From Arcicella sp038230735 (GTDB lineage Bacteria > Bacteroidota > Bacteroidia > Cytophagales > Spirosomataceae): a stretch of 64,000 nucleotides of DNA. The DNA is taken from the NCBI GenBank assembly GCA_038230735.1, contig JBBRMR010000003.1, positions 1-64,000 on the forward strand, written 5' to 3'. Below the pieces are notes generated by a model, which had not been told where the DNA came from, ran no database searches, and was given only the letters and a program-made list of their open reading frames with translations. Below are positions 1 to 7,399 of the stretch, piece by piece. How positions within the stretch are numbered: position 1 is the stretch's first letter; each line of letters opens with the position of its first letter. The position numbers and the translations under genes are program-made.

Positions 1-133
1 ACCAAAACATCGGTACGAAACTGAAAGAGAAAGTTCTGAAACATTGTATTACAATGGAGTAGCCATTTATCAAGACCCCAACAATCGCTCGGGCGAGAAT
101 GTGGTAACGGGAGGACAAGATTGGGCAGAATAG
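1..133 (+). CDS. C-terminal end of a gene that begins before the window (possibly nuoE)
   Basis: An open frame runs from the window edge to a TAG at 131-133. It encodes a polar tail of about 43 residues ending in GGQDWAE. Its place just upstream of nuoF, on the same strand, suggests the end of nuoE, the 2Fe-2S 24-kDa subunit of complex I. None of the NuoE cysteine motifs lie in the visible part, so the assignment rests on gene order alone. The tail could be a lineage-specific extension. Confidence 0.5.
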   Translation, partial: PKHRYETERESSETLYYNGVAIYQDPNNRSGENVVTGGQDWAE

Positions 134-161
134 TTAAATTACATTTTAAACCAGTTAAGCC

Positions 162-575
162 ATGCTTGACATACCTGTATATATGGGCGTAAACGCACCC
201 AAACAACATCAAAGAATAATTGCTAAGTTGACAGCAAGGATTTATTGGCTTTATCAAGAAAAAATGATTGAAGTAGAGCCTTTGCCAGAAGTCATGATTA
301 ATGAGGCTCAGACGAGTCCAACTCCTGATATAATCTTGTTCAGTGAAGAGGAATATATGAACAAAGTAATTATTGAAATTACTACTCCAACCACTTTTAA
401 GAAAGATTTTGAAAAAGTCGAAAGTTTAGTTGAAGAATATGACGTTGAAGAAGGATTTGTTTACGATTATATAAAATTTCGTTGGAGAAAATATAAAAAT
501 GGAGTGGGAGAAATCATTGAAAACCCTTCGTTTTGTGATACCATTGGCTATGATTTGAATGATTTTGTAAAATAA
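162..575 (+). CDS. Short Uma2-like (DUF820) putative endonuclease inside the nuo operon
   Basis: A 137-residue protein resembling the Uma2/DUF820 family, a restriction-endonuclease-like fold with a PD-(D/E)xK core. Visible family features are the helix after an N-terminal His (KQHQRIIAKL), a PD dipeptide in TPDIILF, then KVIIEITTPTT, which matches the usual 'E-hydrophobic-x-S/T-P-S/T' strand, and a final GFVYDY strand. It is shorter than the usual ~190 residues: the N-terminal strands before the His are missing, so it may be a minimal or truncated member. It lies 28 nt after the preceding gene and 17 nt before nuoF, so it should be cotranscribed with complex I genes. The real function of Uma2 proteins is poorly known; nothing here links it to respiration. 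A full-length relative lies at 36.1-36.7 kb. Confidence 0.6.
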   Translation: MLDIPVYMGVNAPKQHQRIIAKLTARIYWLYQEKMIEVEPLPEVMINEAQTSPTPDIILFSEEEYMNKVIIEITTPTTFKKDFEKVESLVEEYDVEEGFVYDYIKFRWRKYKNGVGEIIENPSFCDTIGYDLNDFVK

Positions 576-592
576 TAGATACACAGCATAAA

Positions 593-1933
593 ATGAAAAT
601 ATTAACCGAACATATTGACGTACAAGGTATTGAAACGATTGACGTTTTCAGAAAAAATGGTGGTTACGCTGCCGTTGAAAAAGCCTTGAAAAAAATGACT
701 CCCGATGAAGTAACTGAGGAAGTTAAAAAATCTGGAATGCGTGGTCGTGGTGGAGCGGGTTTCCCGATGGGTATGAAATGGTCATTTTTGGCAAAGCCAG
801 AAGGCGTGCCTCGTTATTTGGTTTGTAATGCCGACGAATCTGAACCTGGTACTTTCAAAGACCACTATTTGATGATGAAATCGCCTCACACTTTGATTGA
901 GGGGATGATTGTGTCATCTTATGCTTTGGGGGCAAATACCTCATACATTTACGTCCGTGGAGAGTTGATGTACGTGATTAATATTCTCGAAAAAGCCATT
1001 CAAGAATGTTATGACAAAGGACTTTTGGGTAAAAATATTTTAGGTTCTGGTTACGACCTTGACCTATACGTGCAAGCTGGTGGAGGTGCTTATATCTGCG
1101 GAGAAGAAACTGCCTTATTAGAATCTTTGGAAGGGAAACGGGGCAATCCACGGAATAAACCACCATTCCCAGCTGTGAAGGGTTTGTGGCAATGCCCAAC
1201 GGTGGTGAATAACGTAGAGTCAATTGCTGCCACAGGTTGGATTGTTAATAATGGGGGAGACGAATATGCTAAAATTGGTATTGGGCGTTCAACGGGTACG
1301 AAATTGATTTCAGCTTCAGGACACATCCGCAAGCCTGGGGTTTATGAAATTCCTTTGGGCATAACGGTTGAAGACTTTATTTATGCCGATGAGTGGTGCG
1401 GAGGAATGCGTGATGGACACAAATTGAAAGCCGTTGTGGCTGGAGGTTCATCGGTGCCGATTTTACCAGCCGAATTAATCCTAAAAACTGTCAATGGCGA
1501 AAACCGTTTAATGACCTACGAATCACTTTCAGACGGTGGTTTTGCCACGGGAACGATGTTGGGTTCGGGAGGATTTGTAGTGATGGATGAAACCACGTGT
1601 ATTGTTCATAACACCTTGACATTCGGACGTTTTTATCACCATGAATCTTGCGGACAATGCTCGCCATGTCGTGAAGGAACGGGTTGGATGGATAAAGTTT
1701 TATACAGGATCGAAAACGGAAATGGTCGCCCAGAAGATATAGATTTATTGGTGGACGTTGCCAAAAAAATAGAAGGAAATACCATTTGTCCATTGGGCGA
1801 TGCCGCCGCTTGGCCCGTTGCCGCTGCGATTCGTCATTTCCGTGATGAATTTGAATGGCACATTAATCATCCAGAAAAAGCCACTCAAAAAGGGTCAGTT
1901 TTCATGCGTGAAGGAGCGAGTTGGTCGTTATAA
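593..1933 (+). CDS. nuoF: NADH-quinone oxidoreductase subunit F (51-kDa, FMN/NADH-binding)
   Basis: The 446-residue NADH-oxidising subunit of complex I, in the cytoplasmic arm. It takes hydride from NADH to FMN and passes electrons to the N3 4Fe-4S cluster. The glycine-rich nucleotide loop RGRGGAGFP is at about residues 50-58 and the second nucleotide segment GGGAYICGEETAL follows in mid-protein. The N3 ligands are visible as CGQCSPC (C353, C356, C359) plus C399 in TICPLGD. Length and motif spacing are normal for the family. The start at 593 is the only sensible one, a few bases after the previous gene. It belongs to the interrupted nuo operon whose G, H, I and J genes follow; nuoE should lie directly upstream. 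Confidence 0.97.
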   Translation: MKILTEHIDVQGIETIDVFRKNGGYAAVEKALKKMTPDEVTEEVKKSGMRGRGGAGFPMGMKWSFLAKPEGVPRYLVCNADESEPGTFKDHYLMMKSPHTLIEGMIVSSYALGANTSYIYVRGELMYVINILEKAIQECYDKGLLGKNILGSGYDLDLYVQAGGGAYICGEETALLESLEGKRGNPRNKPPFPAVKGLWQCPTVVNNVESIAATGWIVNNGGDEYAKIGIGRSTGTKLISASGHIRKPGVYEIPLGITVEDFIYADEWCGGMRDGHKLKAVVAGGSSVPILPAELILKTVNGENRLMTYESLSDGGFATGTMLGSGGFVVMDETTCIVHNTLTFGRFYHHESCGQCSPCREGTGWMDKVLYRIENGNGRPEDIDLLVDVAKKIEGNTICPLGDAAAWPVAAAIRHFRDEFEWHINHPEKATQKGSVFMREGASWSL

Positions 1934-1980
1934 TTTGTAGATTTTATTTGCATAAATCAACATTTTAAATCAAAAGAAAA

Positions 1981-2424
1981 ATGGAAGAATTAGAGGCACT
2001 TCGTAAAATGGTCGAGGAACACGACTATACTGCCGCACTCGCCCTAATTGACGAAATGGACGAAATGGCAAAGGATGATAAAATTGTTAAAGTAATAAGT
2101 TTTCTTCACGTTTTGTTAGTTCATTTAATAAAGCAAAGTGCGGAAAAGAGAACGACAAATTCTTGGAACAGGTCAATTGACTTTTCATTAAGAGGAATTC
2201 ATAATTCTAATAAAAGACGTAGTTCGGGTGGATTCTATTTGAAAGAACAAGAAATAGAAGATGCTATCGAAGAAAGTTTCAATGCCGCTTTGAAAGATGC
2301 CGCAAGAGAAGCATTTGAAGGAGCATTTAACAAGAAAGTATTAGGAGAAATGATAGATAGTGATGCCATTAAAAAAGAAGCATTATCACTTATTTTGAAT
2401 TACGAAGAAGAAGAAGAAGATTAA
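1981..2424 (+). CDS. DUF29-like protein, copy 1 of a tandem pair
   Basis: A 147-residue soluble, highly charged helical protein. The stretch FLHVLLVHLIKQSAEKR followed by SWNRSI resembles the DUF29 family core (hydrophobic helix, Lys/Arg-rich turn, S-W pair), so DUF29-like is the best guess; function is unknown for that family. The tail is a Glu run (EEEEED). The first 38 residues are identical to those of the next gene, and the DNA is nearly identical there too, which points to a recent duplication or gene conversion. It sits between nuoF and nuoG, 47 nt after nuoF, with a purine-rich leader (AAAAGAAAAATGG), and is likely transcribed with them. Nothing suggests it is a complex I subunit. Confidence 0.6.
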   Translation: MEELEALRKMVEEHDYTAALALIDEMDEMAKDDKIVKVISFLHVLLVHLIKQSAEKRTTNSWNRSIDFSLRGIHNSNKRRSSGGFYLKEQEIEDAIEESFNAALKDAAREAFEGAFNKKVLGEMIDSDAIKKEALSLILNYEEEEED

Positions 2425-2446
2425 TCAAAACTTCAACCAAAATGAT

Positions 2447-2806
2447 ATGGAAGAATTAGAGGCACTTCGTAAAATGGTTGAAGAACACGACTATACTGCC
2501 GCACTCGCCCTAATTGATGAAATGGACGAAATGGCAAAAGATGATAAAATTGTTAAGGTTGAGAATTTTATGCACGTTTTATTAGTTCATTTAATAAAAC
2601 GATACGCTGAAAAAAGAACTACTCCATCTTGGGAAAGGTCTGTAAAGTTTTCTCTCCAAGGAATATTCAAGTCGAATAAAAGACGTAGTTCAAGTGGATA
2701 TTATTTGAAAGAACAAGATCTAAAAGATGCCATTGAAGAAAGTTTTGAATTTGCCTTGACTGATGCTGCGGATGAAGCATTTGGAGGGGCATTCTCAGCC
2801 AAATAA
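2447..2806 (+). CDS. DUF29-like protein, copy 2, shortened by an in-frame stop
   Basis: A 119-residue paralogue of the preceding gene, starting 22 nt after it. Residues 1-38 match copy 1 exactly; the rest is diverged but colinear. It ends at TAA 2804-2806, yet the same frame stays open to a second TAA at 2882-2884 and reads LNDMIDSELVKEDMLAMIIN. That aligns with LGEMIDSDAIKKEALSLILN of copy 1. A stop has therefore replaced the codon for one residue (Val in copy 1), removing the last ~26 residues. It may be an early pseudogene or a tolerated truncation. nuoG starts 7 nt after the second stop. Function unknown. Confidence 0.55.
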   Translation: MEELEALRKMVEEHDYTAALALIDEMDEMAKDDKIVKVENFMHVLLVHLIKRYAEKRTTPSWERSVKFSLQGIFKSNKRRSSSGYYLKEQDLKDAIEESFEFALTDAADEAFGGAFSAK

Positions 2807-2891
2807 TTGAATGATATGATTGATTCTGAATTAGTTAAGGAAGATATGCTTGCTATGATTATTAATTATCAAGCTACAAAATAAGTATTAA

Positions 2892-3908
2892 ATGAAAGTT
2901 ACCATTGATAATATCACGATTGACGTAGAACCTGGCACCACCATTATGAATGCCGCTCGTCAGATTGGACCACACATTGCACCACCTGCCATGTGTTATT
3001 ACGAGCCACTCAAAGCCTCGGGCGGAAAATGTCGTGGCTGTTTGGTAAAAGTAACCGCTGGTTCAGAAAAAGACCCCCGCCCAATGCCTAAACTTGTGCC
3101 TTCATGTATGACACAGGTGCAGGAAGGTATGGTGGTAGAAAATACCATCAGCGAACAAGTATTGGAAACTCGGAAGGGAATTGTTGAATTCTTGTTATTG
3201 AATCATCCTCTGGATTGTCCAATTTGCGACCAAGCAGGCGAATGTCATTTACAAGATTTTACTTTTGAACATGGTCTTTCAAAAACTCGCACGATTGAAG
3301 AACGCAATACTTTTGAACCTGTTGATTTAGGTCCATACATCAAACTCAACATGAATCGTTGTATTTTGTGTTATCGCTGTGTTTATACGGCTGACCAAAT
3401 TACGGATGGACGGGTACATGGTGTGATGAATCGTGGCGACCACTCAGAAATCAGTACCTATATCGAAAAGGCAATTGATAATGATTTTTCTGGAAACGTA
3501 ATTGACGTTTGTCCAGTAGGAGCTTTGACGGATAAAACCTATCGTTTTAAAAATCGGGTATGGTTCTCGAAACCAGAAGATGCTCATTGCGATTGTGATA
3601 AATGTTCGGGAAAAGTAACCCTTTGGTATAGAGGCGATGAGGTTATCAGAGTAACAGCTCGTAAAAATGAGTGGGGCGAAGTAAAAGAATTTATCTGTAA
3701 TACTTGTCGTTTCGAGCGTAAAAGGACTTCTGATTGGACAATTGATAGTCCAACGTTGATTGCCCGTAACTCCGTAATTTCAGCCAATAAATACGGTGCA
3801 AGCGCTATTACGCCTGCATTCCCACTCAAACAAGCGGCAAAAGAATACAAACAAATTGACGACAGCCGTGATACTTCATTTTTAGTACCACAGAAGCAGT
3901 TGAATTGA
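2892..3908 (+). CDS. nuoG: NADH-quinone oxidoreductase subunit G (short form, iron-sulfur domains only)
   Basis: A 338-residue electron-carrying subunit of the complex I peripheral arm. In order: a 2Fe-2S ferredoxin domain with C35, C47, C50 and C72; the His-Cys3 motif of the N5 cluster (H105, C109, C112, C118); a 4Fe-4S site with C157, C160, C163 and C207; and the start of a molybdopterin-type Fe4S4 domain with Cys at 233, 235, 238, 269 and 272. It then stops, lacking the large catalytic-like domain of ~900-residue NuoG proteins. This short form appears to be normal in Bacteroidota rather than a truncation. It follows the DUF29-like pair and is followed 1 nt later by an unknown gene pair. 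Confidence 0.95.
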   Translation: MKVTIDNITIDVEPGTTIMNAARQIGPHIAPPAMCYYEPLKASGGKCRGCLVKVTAGSEKDPRPMPKLVPSCMTQVQEGMVVENTISEQVLETRKGIVEFLLLNHPLDCPICDQAGECHLQDFTFEHGLSKTRTIEERNTFEPVDLGPYIKLNMNRCILCYRCVYTADQITDGRVHGVMNRGDHSEISTYIEKAIDNDFSGNVIDVCPVGALTDKTYRFKNRVWFSKPEDAHCDCDKCSGKVTLWYRGDEVIRVTARKNEWGEVKEFICNTCRFERKRTSDWTIDSPTLIARNSVISANKYGASAITPAFPLKQAAKEYKQIDDSRDTSFLVPQKQLN

Positions 3909-3909
3909 T

Positions 3910-4359
3910 ATGACGTTTGATAGTTTGCACGCTGATACGGATTGTGATTGTTTGGGAGAGGCTTTTGAGGTTAAAAATAAATTGTTTGCTCGTAAAATTG
4001 GAAAGCCAATTTCAAGGATTTCAGACTTTTACTCACATTGGGAAAGAAATAAGAAACCTAATGTATTAGATTGTGATAATACTTGTATGTACAAAGGGCT
4101 TTCATGCAATGAATGGAATAACGAAAGTAAAGGGCAAGTCTTAGCAAAATATGTCAATCTAATAAATAGTCAAGAAAAAACAGGGGCGTTGAGTGATGCT
4201 ATTTTGATTTTTAAAATAAAAAATGGCGGAGGTTTGATGAAATATTCTCCATCGAAAAAGGACATTTCACATCATACTTTCTTTAAAAGTGATAATTTTG
4301 AAATGGACTATTTGGAAATAATAGAAGTAATAAATTTAGATGAATACATTAAAACATAA
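3910..4359 (+). CDS. Unknown 149-residue protein in the nuo operon
   Basis: I do not recognise this gene. It encodes a soluble protein of 149 residues with several cysteines in its first half (a DCDC pair near the start, then C and C in DCDNTCMYKGLSC) and a mixed alpha/beta second half. No signal peptide or membrane segment is visible. It starts 1 nt after the nuoG stop and its last 20 nt overlap the start of the next gene, so the two are probably translated as a pair. The tight, overlapping arrangement is like that of toxin-antitoxin or effector-immunity pairs, but no catalytic motif supports this. Confidence 0.5.
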   Translation: MTFDSLHADTDCDCLGEAFEVKNKLFARKIGKPISRISDFYSHWERNKKPNVLDCDNTCMYKGLSCNEWNNESKGQVLAKYVNLINSQEKTGALSDAILIFKIKNGGGLMKYSPSKKDISHHTFFKSDNFEMDYLEIIEVINLDEYIKT

Positions 4360-4768
4360 TACAACTCTTGACATAGTTACCAACTATACATCCCTCTTCG
4401 ATTTCGATTTCTGGGATATACTTTTTGTTGGTAAAAATCAATCAGACGAGTGGATTATAGGTTCTTTGGCAAGAGATGATAAAGAGAAAAATGTACTTCA
4501 TCATTATTATTTAATTATATCTGAACAAAATTTAAAGGATTATTTAGAATTAAAAATATCGTATAGGGATTTATATCCATTGGCAAAAAGTATATTTAAA
4601 ACCATTAGAGATATTAATGAAAATATCATCACAGAGAAAAAACTATTGTACCAGAATTTGAAAGATGAGAATATGCCACGACAAAACTCTTTTTGTCCAG
4701 AGTCTGACGAACAAGAAGAACTATTAAAATATATTACAGAATCAGAAATGTTTTTGGCACATCATTAA
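4340..4768 (+). CDS. Unknown 142-residue protein, overlapping partner of the preceding gene
   Basis: Unrecognised. A 142-residue, acidic, probably cytoplasmic protein with aromatic-rich beta-like segments near the start (LFDFDFWDILFVG, then WIIGSLARDD and HHYYLIIS), a helical middle and a C-terminal acidic stretch. It overlaps the upstream gene by 20 nt in another frame, so translation is probably coupled. The 79-nt gap before nuoH is AT-rich with no clear terminator, so readthrough into nuoH is likely. The pair is an accessory insertion between nuoG and nuoH. Confidence 0.5.
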   Translation: MNTLKHNTTLDIVTNYTSLFDFDFWDILFVGKNQSDEWIIGSLARDDKEKNVLHHYYLIISEQNLKDYLELKISYRDLYPLAKSIFKTIRDINENIITEKKLLYQNLKDENMPRQNSFCPESDEQEELLKYITESEMFLAHH

Positions 4769-4847
4769 GATATTACAAATCATTGGTAATCAATCATTTA
4801 TAGTATTATTCTGATAATTATTTACTGTTAATTGATAAAAAATTTAG

Positions 4848-6011
4848 ATGGAAATTACATCAACCTTATTCATCGCAAAAGCCGTTTATATTGTAGCAAT
4901 TTTTGCTATTACGCTCGGTGTTGCGACTTATTCAACTTATTTTGAACGTGTTATTGCCGCTTTTATGCAAGACCGTGTGGGTCCAGACCGTGCGGGTCCT
5001 TTTGGGATTTTGCAACCCCTTGCCGATGCCGTTAAGATGTTTATGAAGGAAGATTTTATTCCCGCACAATCCAACAAATGGCTTTTTATTGCGGGACCTT
5101 GTTTGTCAATGCTAACGGCTTTGATGACTTCGGCGGTTGTGCCTTTTGGCGATAAATTAGACTTGGGTAATGGCTTAGTGATTGATTTACAAGGTATTGA
5201 CGTAAATATCGGAATCCTTTGGGTTTTCGGAATTGTGTCTTTGGGTGTATATGGCGTATTGATTGGTGGATGGGCTTCCAACAACAAATATTCATTATTG
5301 GGGGCTATCAGAGCGGCATCTCAGAACATCTCCTATGAATTGGCGATGGGACTTTCAATCATCGCTATTTTGATGCTTTCGGGTTCGCTTTCAACCAAAA
5401 CAATTGTAGAAACGCAGCAAAATGGTCATTGGAATATCCTTTATCAACCACTGGGTTTTGTCATTTTTATCGTCTGTGCTTTTGCCGAATGTAACCGTAC
5501 CCCGTTCGATTTACCCGAATGTGAAACCGAATTAATTGGTGGTTATCACACTGAATACTCCTCAATGAAATTGGGTTTCTATTTGTTTTCTGAATACATC
5601 AATATGTTCATTTCGGGGGCGGTAATGGCAACCTTGTATTTCGGAGGATATGATTATCCAGGACATGACTTTATTGCAGGTAAATTTGGCGGAAATGTAG
5701 CTACTTTATTAGGTGTAGGAGCATTAATGACCAAAGCAATAATATTCATTTTTATATTCATGTGGGTACGTTGGACACTCCCAAGATTCCGTTATGACCA
5801 ATTGATGGGTTTGGGTTGGACAGGTTTGATTCCCCTTTCAATGTTTAATGTAGTGCTTACGGGGGCAACAATGTTATTTACCGTAAATGAAGGTGGCTCA
5901 AACTGGTACACCGTGGCGGCTTCGTGGGCGGGCGTTGTAGCAATGTTAGTGGTAACATTTTTATACAGCCAAGCAAAACATAGTAAAAAGAAAAAATTAG
6001 CAACGGCTTAA
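4848..6011 (+). CDS. nuoH: NADH-quinone oxidoreductase subunit H (membrane arm)
   Basis: The membrane subunit that lines the quinone-access channel where the peripheral arm meets the membrane arm of complex I. The 387-residue product has about eight or nine hydrophobic spans. It carries the ND1 family signatures: FMQDRVGPDRAGPFGILQPLADAVKM near residue 40, EYSSMKLGFYLFSEYINMF in the middle, and the acidic loop AECNRTPFDLPECETELIGGYHTEYS. Length is slightly above the usual ~340 because of a lysine-rich tail. nuoI follows 17 nt downstream. Confidence 0.97.
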   Translation: MEITSTLFIAKAVYIVAIFAITLGVATYSTYFERVIAAFMQDRVGPDRAGPFGILQPLADAVKMFMKEDFIPAQSNKWLFIAGPCLSMLTALMTSAVVPFGDKLDLGNGLVIDLQGIDVNIGILWVFGIVSLGVYGVLIGGWASNNKYSLLGAIRAASQNISYELAMGLSIIAILMLSGSLSTKTIVETQQNGHWNILYQPLGFVIFIVCAFAECNRTPFDLPECETELIGGYHTEYSSMKLGFYLFSEYINMFISGAVMATLYFGGYDYPGHDFIAGKFGGNVATLLGVGALMTKAIIFIFIFMWVRWTLPRFRYDQLMGLGWTGLIPLSMFNVVLTGATMLFTVNEGGSNWYTVAASWAGVVAMLVVTFLYSQAKHSKKKKLATA

Positions 6012-6028
6012 TTTGAGCGGTAGAAAAT

Positions 6029-6547
6029 ATGAAGTTAAGTAATAAAACCAAAGTCTTAGAACAAGGAGAGATGTCCTTCGCTGAGCGTATTTATTTACCT
6101 GCTATTTTGGGTGGAATGGGTACGACTTTAAAGCATTTCTTTTCTAAAAAAGTAACCATTCGTTACCCCGAAGAAAAACGTTATTTAGGTCCTGTTTTTC
6201 GGGGAGAACATATTTTAAAACGTGACGAGCAAGGGGCTGAACGCTGTACGGCTTGCGGATTGTGTGCCGTAGCGTGTCCCGCAGAGGCAATTTCGATGGT
6301 GGCGGATGAGCGTAAAAAAGGCGAAGAACATCTTTACCGAGAAGAAAAATATGCCAAAGTATATGAAATAAATATGCTCCGTTGCATTTTTTGTGGACTT
6401 TGCGAAGAGGCTTGTCCGAAAGAAGCAATTTACTTGCAACACGATAAAATGGTTAAGGTTTTTGAAGACCGTTCAGAAGTCATTTATGGCAAAGATAAAT
6501 TGGTTGAAAAAATGGATAACCGTTATTTGAGAGAGGGCTGGAAGTAG
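6029..6547 (+). CDS. nuoI: NADH-quinone oxidoreductase subunit I (two 4Fe-4S clusters)
   Basis: The 172-residue ferredoxin-like subunit that carries clusters N6a and N6b and hands electrons to N2 and quinone. Two CxxCxxCxxxCP motifs are visible: C73, C76, C79, C83 (CTACGLCAVACP) and C119, C122, C125, C129 (CIFCGLCEEACP). Each cluster's fourth cysteine lies in the opposite motif, as is normal. Length and spacing are typical. The gene sits directly after nuoH; a palindromic repeat separates it from nuoJ. Confidence 0.96.
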   Translation: MKLSNKTKVLEQGEMSFAERIYLPAILGGMGTTLKHFFSKKVTIRYPEEKRYLGPVFRGEHILKRDEQGAERCTACGLCAVACPAEAISMVADERKKGEEHLYREEKYAKVYEINMLRCIFCGLCEEACPKEAIYLQHDKMVKVFEDRSEVIYGKDKLVEKMDNRYLREGWK

Positions 6548-6549
6548 CC

Positions 6550-6654
6550 CCCTTGCCCCCAGAGGGGGAATCTGTACAACGACAAGCTAAATAAATTTAA
6601 TATTCTTCAAAAAACGTACTCCTACGTTACCCCTCTGGGGATTAAGAGGCTTTT
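6550..6654. repeat. Dispersed CCCCCAGAGGGGG-type palindromic repeat between nuoI and nuoJ
   Basis: The 109-nt nuoI-nuoJ gap holds the palindrome CCCCCAGAGGGGG just after the nuoI stop and a related ACCCCTCTGGGGATTAAGAGG near nuoJ, in opposite orientation. The G/C-rich blocks stand out from the AT-rich surroundings. I read this as a REP-like dispersed repeat; in the transcript it could form a hairpin and affect readthrough from nuoI to nuoJ. No other copy of exactly this form was found in the window; a related C-rich palindrome is at 12.13 kb. Confidence 0.6.
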
Positions 6655-6656
6655 AT

Positions 6657-7166
6657 ATGAACCTTTGGTATTTTCTTACAGCTTTAACGCTGCTTAGTGC
6701 TTTGATGGTGGTTTTATCTAAAAATCCAATCCATAGCGTTTTGTATTTAGTATTCACATTTTTCTGCATATCAGGACATTACGTGCTGTTGAATGCCCAG
6801 TTTTTGATGGCGGTCAATATCGTAGTGTATGCAGGAGCAATTATGGTGCTTTTCCTTTTTGTGATTATGATGATGGATTTGAGCAAGAATATGCCCGATT
6901 CCAAAACCACAATTACCAAAGTGGCAGGAGCTATTTTGGGGGGTACGTTGTTGGTAATCATCGTAGCGGCAACCCGTAAAATGAACTTGAAAGATACCGT
7001 AAATCCTGCTAATTATGTAGCCCAAACGGGTATGGTGGAGAGTTTAGGGAAAGTGCTTTACCGTGATTATGTTTTACCTTTTGAGTTAGTTTCAGTCTTG
7101 TTTTTTGTGGCAATGGTTGGGGCGGTGATGTTGGGGAAGCGTGAGGCGGGTGAACGGAATTTTTAA
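6657..7166 (+). CDS. nuoJ: NADH-quinone oxidoreductase subunit J (membrane arm)
   Basis: A 169-residue protein with five hydrophobic spans, matching the ND6/NuoJ subunit of the complex I membrane arm. The conserved segment MAVNIVVYAGAIMVLFLFVIMMMD (third helix) is clearly present. It is the last nuo gene of this cluster: a terminator follows at 7351-7381 and the next gene is convergent. nuoK, normally immediately downstream, lies about 4 kb away at 11136. Confidence 0.95.
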   Translation: MNLWYFLTALTLLSALMVVLSKNPIHSVLYLVFTFFCISGHYVLLNAQFLMAVNIVVYAGAIMVLFLFVIMMMDLSKNMPDSKTTITKVAGAILGGTLLVIIVAATRKMNLKDTVNPANYVAQTGMVESLGKVLYRDYVLPFELVSVLFFVAMVGAVMLGKREAGERNF

Positions 7167-7350
7167 GGTATTTTAACTTCATAGATGGGTTAAGGTAGGT
7201 AATGTAGGACAGAATTTTTTGACTAATACCTGAAATTCATTGGTATAGGAATATAATAATTCTAATCTTTCATAAGTGTGACGTATGAGGGATTTTTATT
7301 TTCTAAAGCCAAAATTTATAACACTATTTTTTGAAACATTAAACAAAAAA

Positions 7351-7381
7351 AAATCCCTTGGAAGATATTTCTAAGGGATTT
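7351..7381. terminator. Bidirectional hairpin terminator between nuoJ and pyk
   Basis: AAATCCCTT at 7351-7359 pairs perfectly with AAGGGATTT at 7373-7381. There is an A-run on one side and a T-rich flank on the other, between the convergent nuoJ and pyk. It can serve both strands; it is 18 nt from the pyk stop. Confidence 0.8.
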
Positions 7382-7399
7382 TCTTATATAATTTATAAC

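Noticed and set aside
162..575. Uma2-like gene as part of a transposon in the nuo operon
   Set aside because: No inverted ends, no target duplication and no transposase are seen around it; it fits simply as a small gene within the transcript.
2892..3908. nuoG as a truncated gene
   Set aside because: The short form with only iron-sulfur domains appears to be normal in Bacteroidota; no remnant of a molybdopterin domain follows.
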